64,000 nt of DNA. Origin: JAWVFM01 sp963739355 (GTDB taxonomy: Bacteria; Actinomycetota; Thermoleophilia; Solirubrobacterales; 70-9). The first letter of the stretch is position 1. The number at the start of each line of letters is the position of its first letter. This document shows, piece by piece, positions 1-8,135 of the stretch. The position numbers were made by a program, and so were the translations under genes. The notes beneath the pieces were generated by a model that was given only the letters and a program-made list of their open reading frames with translations, was not told the DNA's origin and did no database searches. The stretch is from NCBI GenBank assembly GCA_963739355.1, contig CAVUAD010000001.1, forward strand, positions 124,001 through 188,000, read 5' to 3'.

Positions 1-1077
1 CCACTGAAGGCTCAGCCCAAGCTCCGCTCCCGCAAGGGCGGCGCCGCGATCCCGCTCGACGAGACCGACAAGCGGCTGATGAACCTGCTGCAGTCGAGCT
101 TCCCGCTCGACGCGACGCCGTACGAGGCCATTGCGGCCGCCGCGGAGCTCGACGTCGAGGCGACGCTGAGGCGGACCAGTCGCCTGGTCCGCGAGCGGAT
201 CATCCGCGAGATCACCCCGATCTTCGACACCAGGGCGCTCGGCTACGAGTCGATGCTGGTGGCCGCCAAGGTCGACGCGGAGAACCCGCACCGGGCGGCG
301 ACGATCATCAACTCGCACCCCGGCGTCTCGCACAACTACCTGCGCACTCACGAGTTCAACCTCTGGTTCACGATCGCGACCCCGCCGGACTCCGAGCTCG
401 GCCTCCAGGGCACGCTCGAGGTCCTGCAGCGACTCACCGGAGCCGAGTCGATTCGCCAGCTGCCGACCCTCACGCTGTTCAAGATCAACATGAACCTCGA
501 GATGGAGAAGGGGACGGACGCGCTCGCGGCGCCGGTCCAGGCGGCCCCGCCGCGCGAGCTCGAGCGCCAGCCCTACGACGACGCCGACATCGCCGTGATC
601 CGCGCGCTGCAGGGTCCGATGGCGGTGACGGAGCGCCCCTACGACGAGGCCGCTGCCGCGGCGGGGATGGCGACTCCGGAGCTCCTCGACCACCTGCGGG
701 GGATGGTCGATCGCAAGCTCCTGCGGCGCGTCGCGGCGATCCTCTACCACCGCCGCGCCGGGTTCTCCGCCAACGGCATGGGCGTCTGGCGAGTCCCGGA
801 GGACGAGATCGCGGACGTCGGCAGCCGCATGGCGGCCGTGCGCGGGATCTCCCACTGCTACCAGCGCCCCACGTACGCGGACTGGCCGTACTCGGTCTTC
901 ACGATGGCGCACGGGCGCTCGAAGGAGGAGTGCGACGCGATCCTGCAGTCGATCGCCGACGAGCACGAGCTCCACGGCCCCGACCGCGCGGTCCTCTACT
1001 CGTCCACGGAGTTCAAGAAGATCCGGCTCCACTACTTCACACCGGACTACGGAGAGTGGGAGCGGGCGAACAGCTGA
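1..1077 (+). CDS. AhbA-AhbB-like siroheme decarboxylase fusion (5' truncated)
   Basis: The frame is open from the first base and the first helix-turn-helix begins at codon 19, so the true start lies upstream of the window; 358 residues are visible. Two AsnC/Lrp-type modules follow each other: a winged helix from residue 19 (LDETDKRLMNLLQ) with its ligand-binding fold to about 165, then a second winged helix from about 192 (YDDADIAVIRALQ) and a fold ending in EFKKIRLHYF. Tandem modules with an FKKxRxxYF-like tail are typical of the AhbA/AhbB (NirDLGH) family, which decarboxylates siroheme to 12,18-didecarboxysiroheme and has lost DNA binding. hemL follows 5 nt later, which supports a tetrapyrrole role. 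An ordinary Lrp-type regulator is the alternative, but the tandem repeat argues against it. Confidence 0.72.
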   Translation, partial: PLKAQPKLRSRKGGAAIPLDETDKRLMNLLQSSFPLDATPYEAIAAAAELDVEATLRRTSRLVRERIIREITPIFDTRALGYESMLVAAKVDAENPHRAATIINSHPGVSHNYLRTHEFNLWFTIATPPDSELGLQGTLEVLQRLTGAESIRQLPTLTLFKINMNLEMEKGTDALAAPVQAAPPRELERQPYDDADIAVIRALQGPMAVTERPYDEAAAAAGMATPELLDHLRGMVDRKLLRRVAAILYHRRAGFSANGMGVWRVPEDEIADVGSRMAAVRGISHCYQRPTYADWPYSVFTMAHGRSKEECDAILQSIADEHELHGPDRAVLYSSTEFKKIRLHYFTPDYGEWERANS

Positions 1078-1082
1078 GGGGC

Positions 1083-2360
1083 GTGGACACCCGCGCCTCC
1101 GCTGCCCTCTACGCGCGCGCCGCCGGGCTCCTTCCGGGCGGCGTCAACTCGCCCGTGCGGGCGATGCGCTCGATCGGCCGCGACCACCCGATCTTCGTCG
1201 AACGCGCCCAGGGCTTCGAGCTCGTCGACATCGACGGCCACCGCTACGTGGACTGGGTGTGCTCCTGGGGGCCGCTCATCCTCGGGCACGCGGCGCCCGC
1301 GGTGGTCGAAGCGGTGAAGGAGGCGGCCGAGCGCGGCACGAGCTACGGCGCGCCCACGGAGGCCGAGGTCGACCTGGCGGCCGAGGTCGTGGACCGTTTC
1401 GCGTCGGTGGAGATGGTCCGCATGACGAGCTCCGGCACCGAGGCGTCGATGAGCGCCCTGCGCCTCGCCCGCGCCGCCACGGGACGCGACCCGATCCTGA
1501 AGTTCGCCGGCGCCTACCACGGCCACGTCGACGGGCTGCTGGCCGAGGCCGGGTCCGGGCTGGCCACGGCGTCCATTCCCGCCAGCCCGGGAGTCACCGC
1601 GGCCCAGGCGGCCGACACCACCGTGGTGCCCTGGAACGACCCGGAGGCGCTCGACGCGGCGCTCGCCGAGCGCGAGTTCGCGGCCATCATCGCGGAGCCG
1701 CTGCCCGCGAACATGGGGGTTGTCCCGCCCGCCGAGGGCTTCCTCGAGCTCCTCCGCGGGCGCGCGGACGCGAGCGGCGCGCTCCTGGTGCTGGACGAGG
1801 TGATCTCCGGCTTTCGGGTGGCGCGCGGTGGCGCCCAGGAGCTCTACGGCGTCCGCGCCGACCTGACGATCCTGGGCAAGGTGATCGGCGGCGGTCTGCC
1901 CGCCGCCGCGTACGGGGGAAGCCGCGAGCTGATGTCGATGATCGCTCCGGCGGGCGACGTCTACCAGGCGGGGACGCTGTCGGGCAACCCGCTTGCGATG
2001 GCGGCCGGGCTGGCGACGCTCGAGCGGCTGGTCCCGGAGGCCTACGCCGAGCTGGCCGAGCTGACCCGCGCGCTCGCCGCGGGCCTCCGCGACGCCGCCG
2101 GGGACCTGCCGGTCCAGGTGGTGTCGGCGACCGGCCTGGTCACGCCGTTCTTCAGCGCCGAGCCGGTTCGCGACTTCGCCGGCGCGTCGGGCTGCGACCT
2201 CGAGGCCTACGGCCGGTTCTGCCGGGCGCTGCTCGACCGCGGGATCTACCCGCCGCCGTCGCAGTTCGAGGCCTGGTTCGTGTCGCTTGCCCACGACGCG
2301 GCCGCGATCGAGCGGACGGCCGACGCCGCCCGCGAGGCCTTTGCCGAGGCGCTCGGGTGA
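1083..2360 (+). CDS. hemL: Glutamate-1-semialdehyde 2,1-aminomutase
   Basis: PLP enzyme that converts glutamate-1-semialdehyde to 5-aminolevulinate, the last step of the C5 route to tetrapyrroles, in the cytoplasm. The 425 residues match the family length. The N-terminus reads LLPGGVNSPVRAM, SSGTEA binds the cofactor, and Lys266 in LGKVIGGGLP is the Schiff-base lysine. The GTG at 1083 is chosen because the family begins just before the LxPGGVNSPVR motif; the longer open frame upstream overlaps the preceding gene and resembles nothing. It lies 5 nt after the siroheme decarboxylase-like gene and overlaps the next gene by one base (TGATG), so the three are probably cotranscribed. Confidence 0.95.
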   Translation: MDTRASAALYARAAGLLPGGVNSPVRAMRSIGRDHPIFVERAQGFELVDIDGHRYVDWVCSWGPLILGHAAPAVVEAVKEAAERGTSYGAPTEAEVDLAAEVVDRFASVEMVRMTSSGTEASMSALRLARAATGRDPILKFAGAYHGHVDGLLAEAGSGLATASIPASPGVTAAQAADTTVVPWNDPEALDAALAEREFAAIIAEPLPANMGVVPPAEGFLELLRGRADASGALLVLDEVISGFRVARGGAQELYGVRADLTILGKVIGGGLPAAAYGGSRELMSMIAPAGDVYQAGTLSGNPLAMAAGLATLERLVPEAYAELAELTRALAAGLRDAAGDLPVQVVSATGLVTPFFSAEPVRDFAGASGCDLEAYGRFCRALLDRGIYPPPSQFEAWFVSLAHDAAAIERTADAAREAFAEALG

Positions 2361-3010
2361 TGGAGTCCGCGGTCCGCGGCCCCCAGTCCGCAGACCCCCG
2401 CCTTGCGCTCGAGGTCATCGCCGTCGAGCTGCGGGAAGGGGGAACGCTCGTCGCGGACTGCGTGCTCGTCGACGGCGCGCATCCGTCGCTCGGGATCCTT
2501 GCGGCCTCCGGGCCGCGGGCAGAGCGTGCGCCGGGCGCCTACGCGCAGGTGCTGGAGAGCGTCAGGGAGGGCTACCTGCTCCACTACGGCGAGCCGCGGA
2601 TCGTCGCCACCGACGACCGCGACCTGGCGCTCCTGGCGGGCGACTACCTCTACGCGCGCGGCCTCTCGCTTCTCGCCGGCCTCGGCGATCTCGACGCCGT
2701 TCGCGTGCTCGCCGAGCTCATCGCGCTGTGCGCACACGCCGGCCACGCCGGGCTGGGCGAGGACGTGGCGGCGCTCTGGCTGGCCGGCGCGGTCGCTGTC
2801 GGCGCGGGCGACGAGCCGGGTCACGCGGCCGCCAAGGACGCTTTCCGCGCAGGCGAGCCCGCGGCCGATCGGCTCTGGGCCTGGGCCGCCGGGACGGCGG
2901 CTCGGGAGGGCCTCGGGGAGCAGTTGGGCGCGGCGGCCAAGACGGTAGGCTTTCGGGCGAGCGAGCGCTCCGCGCCTCCCGATACCGGGGACCGGCAGCG
3001 TTCAACCTAA
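2360..3010 (+). CDS. HepS-like heptaprenyl diphosphate synthase component I
   Basis: A 216-residue, mostly helical protein whose start overlaps the hemL stop by one base. The central stretch RDLALLAGDYLYARGLSLLA, followed by GDLDAVRVLAELI, resembles the LAGDYxxxxxxxLL signature and following helix of Bacillus HepS, the non-catalytic subunit of heptaprenyl diphosphate synthase. It has no DDxxD motif. The catalytic-subunit candidate is at 6046-7032 and menG at 5309-6049, so the Bacillus order hepS-menG-hepT is preserved with the bc complex inserted. I infer a role in making the menaquinone side chain. The first 20 residues (MESAVRGPQSADP) look poorly conserved, so a later start is possible. Confidence 0.55.
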   Translation: MESAVRGPQSADPRLALEVIAVELREGGTLVADCVLVDGAHPSLGILAASGPRAERAPGAYAQVLESVREGYLLHYGEPRIVATDDRDLALLAGDYLYARGLSLLAGLGDLDAVRVLAELIALCAHAGHAGLGEDVAALWLAGAVAVGAGDEPGHAAAKDAFRAGEPAADRLWAWAAGTAAREGLGEQLGAAAKTVGFRASERSAPPDTGDRQRST

Positions 3011-3014
3011 CGAC

Positions 3015-3689
3015 TTGGCAGACGCGTCGAAACAGAACAACGGCGGCACGGGCGAGAACGGAGCCCCGCAGCTCGATCCAGCGGCCTGGGCCGAGGGCGA
3101 GACCGTCACCCGGCGGCGTGCCTTTACGATCGCGGGCCAGGCCGTCGGCGGCCTGGCGGGCGCCATCGTGGTGCTGCCGGCAATCGGCTTCGCCGTCGCG
3201 CCGATCTTCGAGAGCCCCGACATCCACTGGGAGGCCGTGGGCGCCACGAAGCGGTTCAACATGGACAGCTACCGACCGGTCGTCTTCACCTTCGAGGAGG
3301 GCGTCGGCGAGGCGGGGAAGACCACCGCCTACGTCCGCGCGGCCGACCCGGCGCCGCCATTCAACGAGCAGGAGGGTACGTTCGTCGCGATCTCGAGCCG
3401 GTGCGCGCACCTCGGGTGCCCCGTGCGCTTCGTCGAGGCCGCAGGCAACTTCATCTGCCCGTGCCACGGCGGCGTCTACGACTTCCAGGGCAAGGTCATC
3501 GGCGGCCCGCCGGTCCGCCCGCTCGATCGCTTCCAGACCCGCGTCCGCGGCGGCCAGGTGGAGATCGGCCCCCGCTACAGCGTCACCTCGCAGCTCGACC
3601 CCGTTCGGGCCCGCGACCCGGGTGAGTACACGGGCGGCATCTGGAACGTCCTCTACCCGCCGCGCCCGTCGACGGCGCCGCCGCCGTAG
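3015..3689 (+). CDS. qcrA: Rieske 2Fe-2S subunit of menaquinol-cytochrome c reductase
   Basis: Rieske iron-sulfur subunit that takes electrons from menaquinol at the outer face of the membrane. Ligands are Cys130 and His132 (CAHLGC) and Cys148 and His151 (CPCHG); Cys135 and Cys150 would form the stabilising disulfide. A single N-terminal membrane segment follows an RRRAFTIAG stretch, a Tat-like signal anchor typical of Rieske proteins exported folded; tatAC are encoded at 8136-9140. The start is TTG at 3015, 4 nt after the preceding stop, with no better codon before the anchor. It is the first of three consecutive bc-complex genes. Confidence 0.93.
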   Translation: MADASKQNNGGTGENGAPQLDPAAWAEGETVTRRRAFTIAGQAVGGLAGAIVVLPAIGFAVAPIFESPDIHWEAVGATKRFNMDSYRPVVFTFEEGVGEAGKTTAYVRAADPAPPFNEQEGTFVAISSRCAHLGCPVRFVEAAGNFICPCHGGVYDFQGKVIGGPPVRPLDRFQTRVRGGQVEIGPRYSVTSQLDPVRARDPGEYTGGIWNVLYPPRPSTAPPP

Positions 3690-3697
3690 GGACCGCC

Positions 3698-4510
3698 ATG
3701 CCCAAGCTTCCAATCCCAGCGGCGCTCAGGAAGCCCGGCAAGCCGGGCGAGAACGGCATGCCGAACGGCAACGGCAACGGCGCCTCGCCGGCGACCGAGG
3801 CCCTCAAGGAGGGCGGAGCCGATCTCGTCGGGTGGCTCGACGAGCGCACCGGCGCCACGAGCTTCCTCACGGGGATGCTCTACCGCAAGGTCCCGAAGGG
3901 GACCAACTGGTTCTACACGCTCGGGTCGGCGACGCTGTTCGCCTTCATCGCGCAGGCGCTGACGGGCGTGTTCCTCGCGATGTACTACGAGCCGTCGGCC
4001 ACCCAGGCGTACGGGTCGATCACGCACCTCACCAACGACGTCTTCCTCGGCGAGTTCGTCCGGGGCATGCACAAGGCCGGCGCCAGCGTGATGGTCATCC
4101 TGATCTTCCTGCACATGGCGCGCACGTTCGTCTTCGGCGCCTACAAGTACCCCCGCGAGCTGAACTGGGTGATCGGCGTCGTCCTCCTGATCCTGACGAT
4201 GACCATGGGCTTCACCGGCTACCTCCTGCCCTTCGACCAGCGCTCCTACTGGGCCACGATCGTGGGCGTGAACATCAACGGCACCGGGCCGCTCATCGGG
4301 CCGTACCTCTCGGACTTCCTGCGCGCCGGCCCGGAGTTCGGGGCCACGACGCTGCCGCGCTTCTACGCGATCCACATGCTGCTGCTCCCGGGACTCATCA
4401 TCGCCCTCATCGGCGCCCATCTCTACCTCGTGGTCAAGCAGGGCACCACGGCGCCGCCGTGGCTGACCGCGGAGACCAAGCCGAAGTCGCTGCGCGAGCA
4501 GAAGGTCTAG
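3698..4510 (+). CDS. qcrB: Cytochrome b subunit (b6-like N-terminal half)
   Basis: Membrane cytochrome b of 270 residues carrying the two b hemes, with four main helices; paired histidines lie in segments such as GMHKAGASVMVILIFLHMAR and IHMLLLPGLIIALIGAHLYL. Only the b6-like half is present. The remaining helices are encoded by the next gene, as in Bacillus QcrB/QcrC and cytochrome b6f, not as in Mycobacterium, where QcrB is a single long chain. The first 50 residues are a Pro/Gly/Asn-rich cytoplasmic extension. It starts 8 nt after qcrA and ends 3 nt before the next gene, so the three are one transcription unit. Confidence 0.92.
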   Translation: MPKLPIPAALRKPGKPGENGMPNGNGNGASPATEALKEGGADLVGWLDERTGATSFLTGMLYRKVPKGTNWFYTLGSATLFAFIAQALTGVFLAMYYEPSATQAYGSITHLTNDVFLGEFVRGMHKAGASVMVILIFLHMARTFVFGAYKYPRELNWVIGVVLLILTMTMGFTGYLLPFDQRSYWATIVGVNINGTGPLIGPYLSDFLRAGPEFGATTLPRFYAIHMLLLPGLIIALIGAHLYLVVKQGTTAPPWLTAETKPKSLREQKV

Positions 4511-4513
4511 CCC

Positions 4514-5299
4514 GTGAACCGCGCCGAGAAGGAGCAGTACCTCCGCGAGTACGAGGTCTTGAAGAAGAAGGGCAAGTCCTTCTTCCCGTACGCGATCATG
4601 AAGGACTCGACGATGGCGCTGATCGTCGTCATCGTGATCGCGGTCATGTCGCTCGTGCTCGGCGCCGAGCAGGGCCCGAAGGTGGACCCGACGACGACCA
4701 CCTACGTGCCGCGGCCGGACTGGTACTTCTTCTTCCTCTTCGAGGTGTTGCGGGTCCTGAGGCCCCCGTACCTCGTGCCGGTGGCGACGATCGGTATCCC
4801 GACGGTCTGCATGGTCCTGCTCCTCCTGCTGCCGTTCTACGACCGCTCGCCGGAGCGCCGCCCGGAGCGCCGCCCGGTGGCGATGACCGCCCTGGTGCTG
4901 ACCGTGATCGCGATGGCCCTCCTCACCTACGAGGGTGCCAACACCGGCTCCACCAACGAGGTCCAGCTCGCGATCGACGGAGTGGGCGGCTCCTCGCAAA
5001 CCGCGGCGGACCTGGCCGGCGCCACGTTCAACGGCACCAAACCCGATATGTCGCCGCAGACCCTGCGGCTCGTCAAGGGCCGCCAGGTCGCCGCGCAGAG
5101 CGGCTGTCTCGCCTGCCACAAGATCGGGGACAACGGCAACCCCGGCCCGGGTCCCACCCTCACCCAGATCGGCGCCCGCATCCCGCGCGCCTCGATCCTG
5201 CGCTCGCTGAAGGCGGGCCCGGGGATCATGCCTTCCTTCAAGAGCCTGCCGCCGGACAAGCTGAACGCTCTGGCCGACTACCTCGCCTCGCTGAATTAG
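4514..5299 (+). CDS. qcrC: Subunit IV-cytochrome c fusion of the bc complex
   Basis: A 261-residue fusion. The first 130 residues contain three membrane segments and the quinol-site motif PDWYFF (residues 68-73, the PEWY equivalent), completing the cytochrome b fold as subunit IV. The C-terminal 85 residues form a monoheme cytochrome c on the outside, with CLACH at 198-202 binding heme and Met239 (GIMPSF) as the likely second ligand. This is the Bacillus QcrC architecture. The start is GTG at 4514, three bases after the qcrB stop, with no alternative upstream. Confidence 0.92.
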   Translation: MNRAEKEQYLREYEVLKKKGKSFFPYAIMKDSTMALIVVIVIAVMSLVLGAEQGPKVDPTTTTYVPRPDWYFFFLFEVLRVLRPPYLVPVATIGIPTVCMVLLLLLPFYDRSPERRPERRPVAMTALVLTVIAMALLTYEGANTGSTNEVQLAIDGVGGSSQTAADLAGATFNGTKPDMSPQTLRLVKGRQVAAQSGCLACHKIGDNGNPGPGPTLTQIGARIPRASILRSLKAGPGIMPSFKSLPPDKLNALADYLASLN

Positions 5300-5308
5300 G
5301 CGCGTGCT

Positions 5309-6049
5309 ATGACCGCCGCCGGCACGCGGCCGCAGCCCGGGGGCGCCGAGTTCGCCTCACAGGTGAATCGGATGTTCGACCGGATCGCCGGTGTCTACGA
5401 CCGGATGAACAGCACGATGACCGTCGGCCTGGACCGGCGCTGGCGCGAACGCACCGTGGACCGCCTCGGCGAGCTGGACGGGGCGCGGGCGCTTGACGTG
5501 TGCTGCGGAACCGGCGACCTGGCCCTCGAGCTGGCCGGCCGGGTGGGCCCGGTGGGCAGCGTCACCGGCTGCGACTTCTCTGAGCCGATGCTCGACCTCG
5601 CGCGGACGAAGGGCACCAAGCGCGACGCCGGGAACGTGCGGTTCGAGTGGGCCGACGCCCTGGAGCTCTCCTACGACCCGGAAAGCTTCGACGCGGTGAC
5701 CGTGGGATTCGGAGTCCGGAACTTCGCCGACCTCGATCGCGGGCTCGCCGAGCTGGCCCGGGTCCTCCGGCCGGGCGGCAGGCTTGCGATCCTCGAGATC
5801 ACGCACCCCCGCCGGCCGCCGCTCTCGTGGTTCTTCGCGCTGTGGTTCGACCGCGTGGTGCCGCTCCTGGGCAGGCTGGCGGGCGACAGCGACGCGTACG
5901 GCTACCTGCCGGAGTCCGTCAAGAGCTTCCCGCCGCCGGAGGGGCTCGCGGCGCGCATGGCGGCGACCGGCCTCGAGGACGTCCGCTACCTGGTCCTCGC
6001 TGGCGGGATCATCGCGATCCACACGGCGACCAAGCCGCTCTCGCCGTGA
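5309..6049 (+). CDS. ubiE: Demethylmenaquinone methyltransferase (MenG/UbiE)
   Basis: SAM-dependent C-methyltransferase for the last step of menaquinone synthesis. The 246 residues match the family. The N-terminus VNRMFDRIAGVYDRMNSTMT and the SAM-binding glycine motif LDVCCGTGDLALEL (from about residue 62) are typical, as is GFGVRNFADLDRGLAELARV. It begins 9 nt after the cytochrome bc genes, and the next gene's GTG overlaps its stop by 3 bases, linking it to the polyprenyl diphosphate synthase. This is the menG-hepT order seen in Bacillus. Confidence 0.93.
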   Translation: MTAAGTRPQPGGAEFASQVNRMFDRIAGVYDRMNSTMTVGLDRRWRERTVDRLGELDGARALDVCCGTGDLALELAGRVGPVGSVTGCDFSEPMLDLARTKGTKRDAGNVRFEWADALELSYDPESFDAVTVGFGVRNFADLDRGLAELARVLRPGGRLAILEITHPRRPPLSWFFALWFDRVVPLLGRLAGDSDAYGYLPESVKSFPPPEGLAARMAATGLEDVRYLVLAGGIIAIHTATKPLSP

Positions 6050-7032
6050 GCCGCTCGGCGGTTCCGCCGCCCGTCACCCAGGTCCTCGACGGGGCCGACG
6101 CATGGCTTCCCGCCCGCATGGCGGCCGTGGAGGAGCGCCTGCGTGCCACGGTGGCCGGCAGCGGCGAGCGCCTGCGTCCCGACGCGACGGCCACCCTGGA
6201 GGCGGGGGGCAAGCGTCTGCGGCCGATGCTGGTGCTCCTCTGCGCCGGACCGGGGGCCGGGGAGCCCGCGATCCACGCCGCCGCGGCGGTGGAGCTCGTC
6301 CACATGGCGACCCTCGTGCACGACGACATCCTCGACGACGCCCCGCTGCGCCGCGGCCGCCCAACGGTGCTCGCCACGTCGGGACGCGATCCCGCCCTGG
6401 CACTCGGCGACCTGCTCTTCTCGCGGGCGTTCGCCGAGCTCGCCGTTCCCGGCGCACCCGACGGGGCGGCACGGCGGGTGGAGCTCCTTGCGGCCGCCTC
6501 GGTCAGCCTCGCCCACGGCGAGCTCGCGCAGCGTGCCGACGCGTTTCAGCTCGGCGTCGACGCCACCCGCTACCTCGAGCGCTGCGCGCTGAAGACCGGC
6601 CGCCTCTTCGAGTGCGCCTGCACGATCGGCCGGCTCGACCCGGCGGCCGACGCCGCGCTCTCCGAGTACGGCGCGGGGATCGGGCTTGCCTTCCAGCTCC
6701 TCGACGACGTGCTGGACGTCAGCGGACCCGTGGAGCGGACCGGCAAGGTCCGCGGCACGGACCTCCTCGACGGGACCGTCACGATGCCGCTGATCCTGGC
6801 CCGCGAGCGCGACCCGGAGCTTGGCGCGCTCGACCTCCGCTCGCTCGACGCCGCGGGCGCGGAGGCGGCGTGCGACCGGATCGCGGCGACCGGGGTGCTG
6901 GACGTGGTGCGCGCGGATGCCCGCCGGCGCGTGGCCGCCGCGAAGGCGGCGCTCGGCGGCGCGGGGCTGGAGGACGATCAGCGGCGGCTCCTGGAGCTCG
7001 TCGCCGACGGCGTGGTGGAGCGGTACTCGTAG
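6046..7032 (+). CDS. Polyprenyl diphosphate synthase (HepT-like catalytic subunit)
   Basis: Trans-isoprenyl diphosphate synthase that elongates allylic diphosphates for the menaquinone tail. Over 328 residues it carries GGKRLRP, the first Asp-rich motif HDDILDD (Asp93, Asp94, Asp97) and the second, LLDDVLD (Asp220, Asp221, Asp224), all needed for Mg-diphosphate binding. The start is GTG at 6046, overlapping the menG stop; the long open frame further upstream is out-of-frame menG sequence. Product length cannot be read from sequence; the HepS-like gene at 2360 suggests a two-subunit heptaprenyl-type enzyme. Confidence 0.9.
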   Translation: MSRSAVPPPVTQVLDGADAWLPARMAAVEERLRATVAGSGERLRPDATATLEAGGKRLRPMLVLLCAGPGAGEPAIHAAAAVELVHMATLVHDDILDDAPLRRGRPTVLATSGRDPALALGDLLFSRAFAELAVPGAPDGAARRVELLAAASVSLAHGELAQRADAFQLGVDATRYLERCALKTGRLFECACTIGRLDPAADAALSEYGAGIGLAFQLLDDVLDVSGPVERTGKVRGTDLLDGTVTMPLILARERDPELGALDLRSLDAAGAEAACDRIAATGVLDVVRADARRRVAAAKAALGGAGLEDDQRRLLELVADGVVERYS

Positions 7033-7037
7033 GGGGC

Positions 7038-7421
7038 CTAGAAGTCGTCCGGCTGGACGAGCCCGGTGTCGAGCGCGTAGACGAAGCGCTCGATCTCCTC
7101 CTCCATGTTCGCCTTGGAGATCGCCTGGAGGTCGGCGAGGATCTGCTCGGTTGCGACGTCGAGCGCTTCGTCGAAACGGTCGACGAGGTCCTGGGTGAAC
7201 ACGCCGCTCCCGCTCCACTCGCAGGAGGGGCAGCGCAGGTCGACGCTCCAGCGCCCGTCGGTGGTCGGGGCCCAATCGGTGGGGTAGACCATCTCCGCGG
7301 AGCACTCGGGGCACACGTGCAGGTCGTTGGCGTTGCGGGCCCGCGACGCCCGGGGCGCGGCAAACGCGCTCGGCGCGATCACGACCATGCGCTGGGGGTT
7401 CTTGGCGTTCGTGGGCTCCAT
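7038..7421 (-). CDS. Conserved hypothetical protein with zinc ribbon
   Basis: A 127-residue protein of unknown function. The N-terminal third is basic (RMVVIAPSAFAAPRASR), followed by a zinc-ribbon-like pair of CxxC knuckles (CPECSAEM and CPSCEWSG) about 28 residues apart. The C-terminal half is an acidic helix rich in Glu and Asp (FDEALDVATEQILADL). No catalytic motif is visible. It is convergent with the polyprenyl synthase, 5 nt from its stop, and precedes dcd on the same strand with a 64-nt gap after dcd. A nucleic-acid or protein-binding role is possible from the ribbon but unproven. Confidence 0.7.
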   Translation of the reverse strand: MEPTNAKNPQRMVVIAPSAFAAPRASRARNANDLHVCPECSAEMVYPTDWAPTTDGRWSVDLRCPSCEWSGSGVFTQDLVDRFDEALDVATEQILADLQAISKANMEEEIERFVYALDTGLVQPDDF

Positions 7422-7485
7422 CAGGAGCCATATCGGCGCGCTCCCGGGGCAGCTTTAGGGATGCTTCGTGCCTGCGGCGGGCGCC

Positions 7486-8073
7486 TCAGGCGTCGACCGG
7501 CGCCGGCCCGCCCTCGTAGCGCGACTCGGTCGCCTCGCGCTGGCCCTGGTAGTGGCTGCCGAGCTCCGGGTGGCCATATGGACGCTCGGCCGATGCGTCC
7601 AGCGTCATCAGGCTCAGCTGGGCGATCGGCAGGCCCGGGCGCAGGACGATCGGGACGCTGTTGAAGTTGGTGATCTCGAGGGTGAGCGTTCCCGAGAACC
7701 CGGGGTCGACGAAGCCGGCAGTCGCGTGGCAGATCAGGCCCAGCCGTCCCAGGCTCGACTTCCCCTCGATCCGCGCGACCAGGTCCTCGGGGAGCTCTAC
7801 CGCCTCCACGGTCCGCCCCAGCACGAACTCGCCGGGGTGGATGACGAAGGTCTCGCCCTCGGCCACCTCGACGTGCTCGGTGAGGTCCTGCGGAGGGTCG
7901 GCGAGATCGATCGTTTGGATCCGGTGGTTGTGAAAGACGCGGAACGAGGGGCCCAGCTTCAGGTCGATGCTGGCGGGCTGAACCATTGCCGGATCCCAGG
8001 GGTCGATCTTCACCCGGCCGGAGCCGATCAGCTCGCGGATGGTGCCGTCGGAGATGACGCCGGTGGTCTGCAC
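7486..8073 (-). CDS. dcd: dCTP deaminase (possibly bifunctional with dUTPase)
   Basis: Makes dUTP, or dUMP directly in the bifunctional form, from dCTP for thymidylate synthesis. SSLGRLGL, HATAGFVDPGFSGTLTLEI and PGLPIAQL are the conserved trimer active-site motifs; HATAGF resembles the bifunctional Mycobacterium enzyme. I choose GTG at 8073, giving 195 residues, because the family begins at GVISDGTIRELI. An ATG at 8127 would add an unlike, Gly-rich N-terminus (MVTGGGGG) and overlap the divergent tatA promoter. Confidence 0.92.
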   Translation of the reverse strand: MQTTGVISDGTIRELIGSGRVKIDPWDPAMVQPASIDLKLGPSFRVFHNHRIQTIDLADPPQDLTEHVEVAEGETFVIHPGEFVLGRTVEAVELPEDLVARIEGKSSLGRLGLICHATAGFVDPGFSGTLTLEITNFNSVPIVLRPGLPIAQLSLMTLDASAERPYGHPELGSHYQGQREATESRYEGGPAPVDA

Positions 8074-8121
8074 GGGCGCAGTCTCGCACGCCGCCCTGAT
8101 CCGGCCACCGCCGCCCCCCGT

Positions 8122-8127
8122 TACCAT
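8122..8127 (+). promoter_or_regulatory. Predicted -10 box of tatA (near-leaderless)
   Basis: TACCAT ends 8 nt before the tatA ATG, so transcription would begin one or two bases before the start codon. The AGGAAG touching the ATG is too close to serve as a normal ribosome site. Confidence 0.5.
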
Positions 8128-8135
8128 CTAGGAAG

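Noticed and set aside
930..1082. Longer hemL start
   Set aside because: The extra 51 codons overlap the preceding gene and read as Arg-rich out-of-frame sequence; the family starts at about 1083.
2287..5496. Very long forward frame across the bc-complex genes
   Set aside because: Its translation is Arg/Pro/Gly-rich without domains, while three other frames in the region carry clear Rieske, cytochrome b and cytochrome c motifs.
8074..8127. dcd start at the upstream ATG (8127)
   Set aside because: It would add a non-conserved Gly-rich leader and overlap the tatA -10 box; GTG 8073 fits the family N-terminus.
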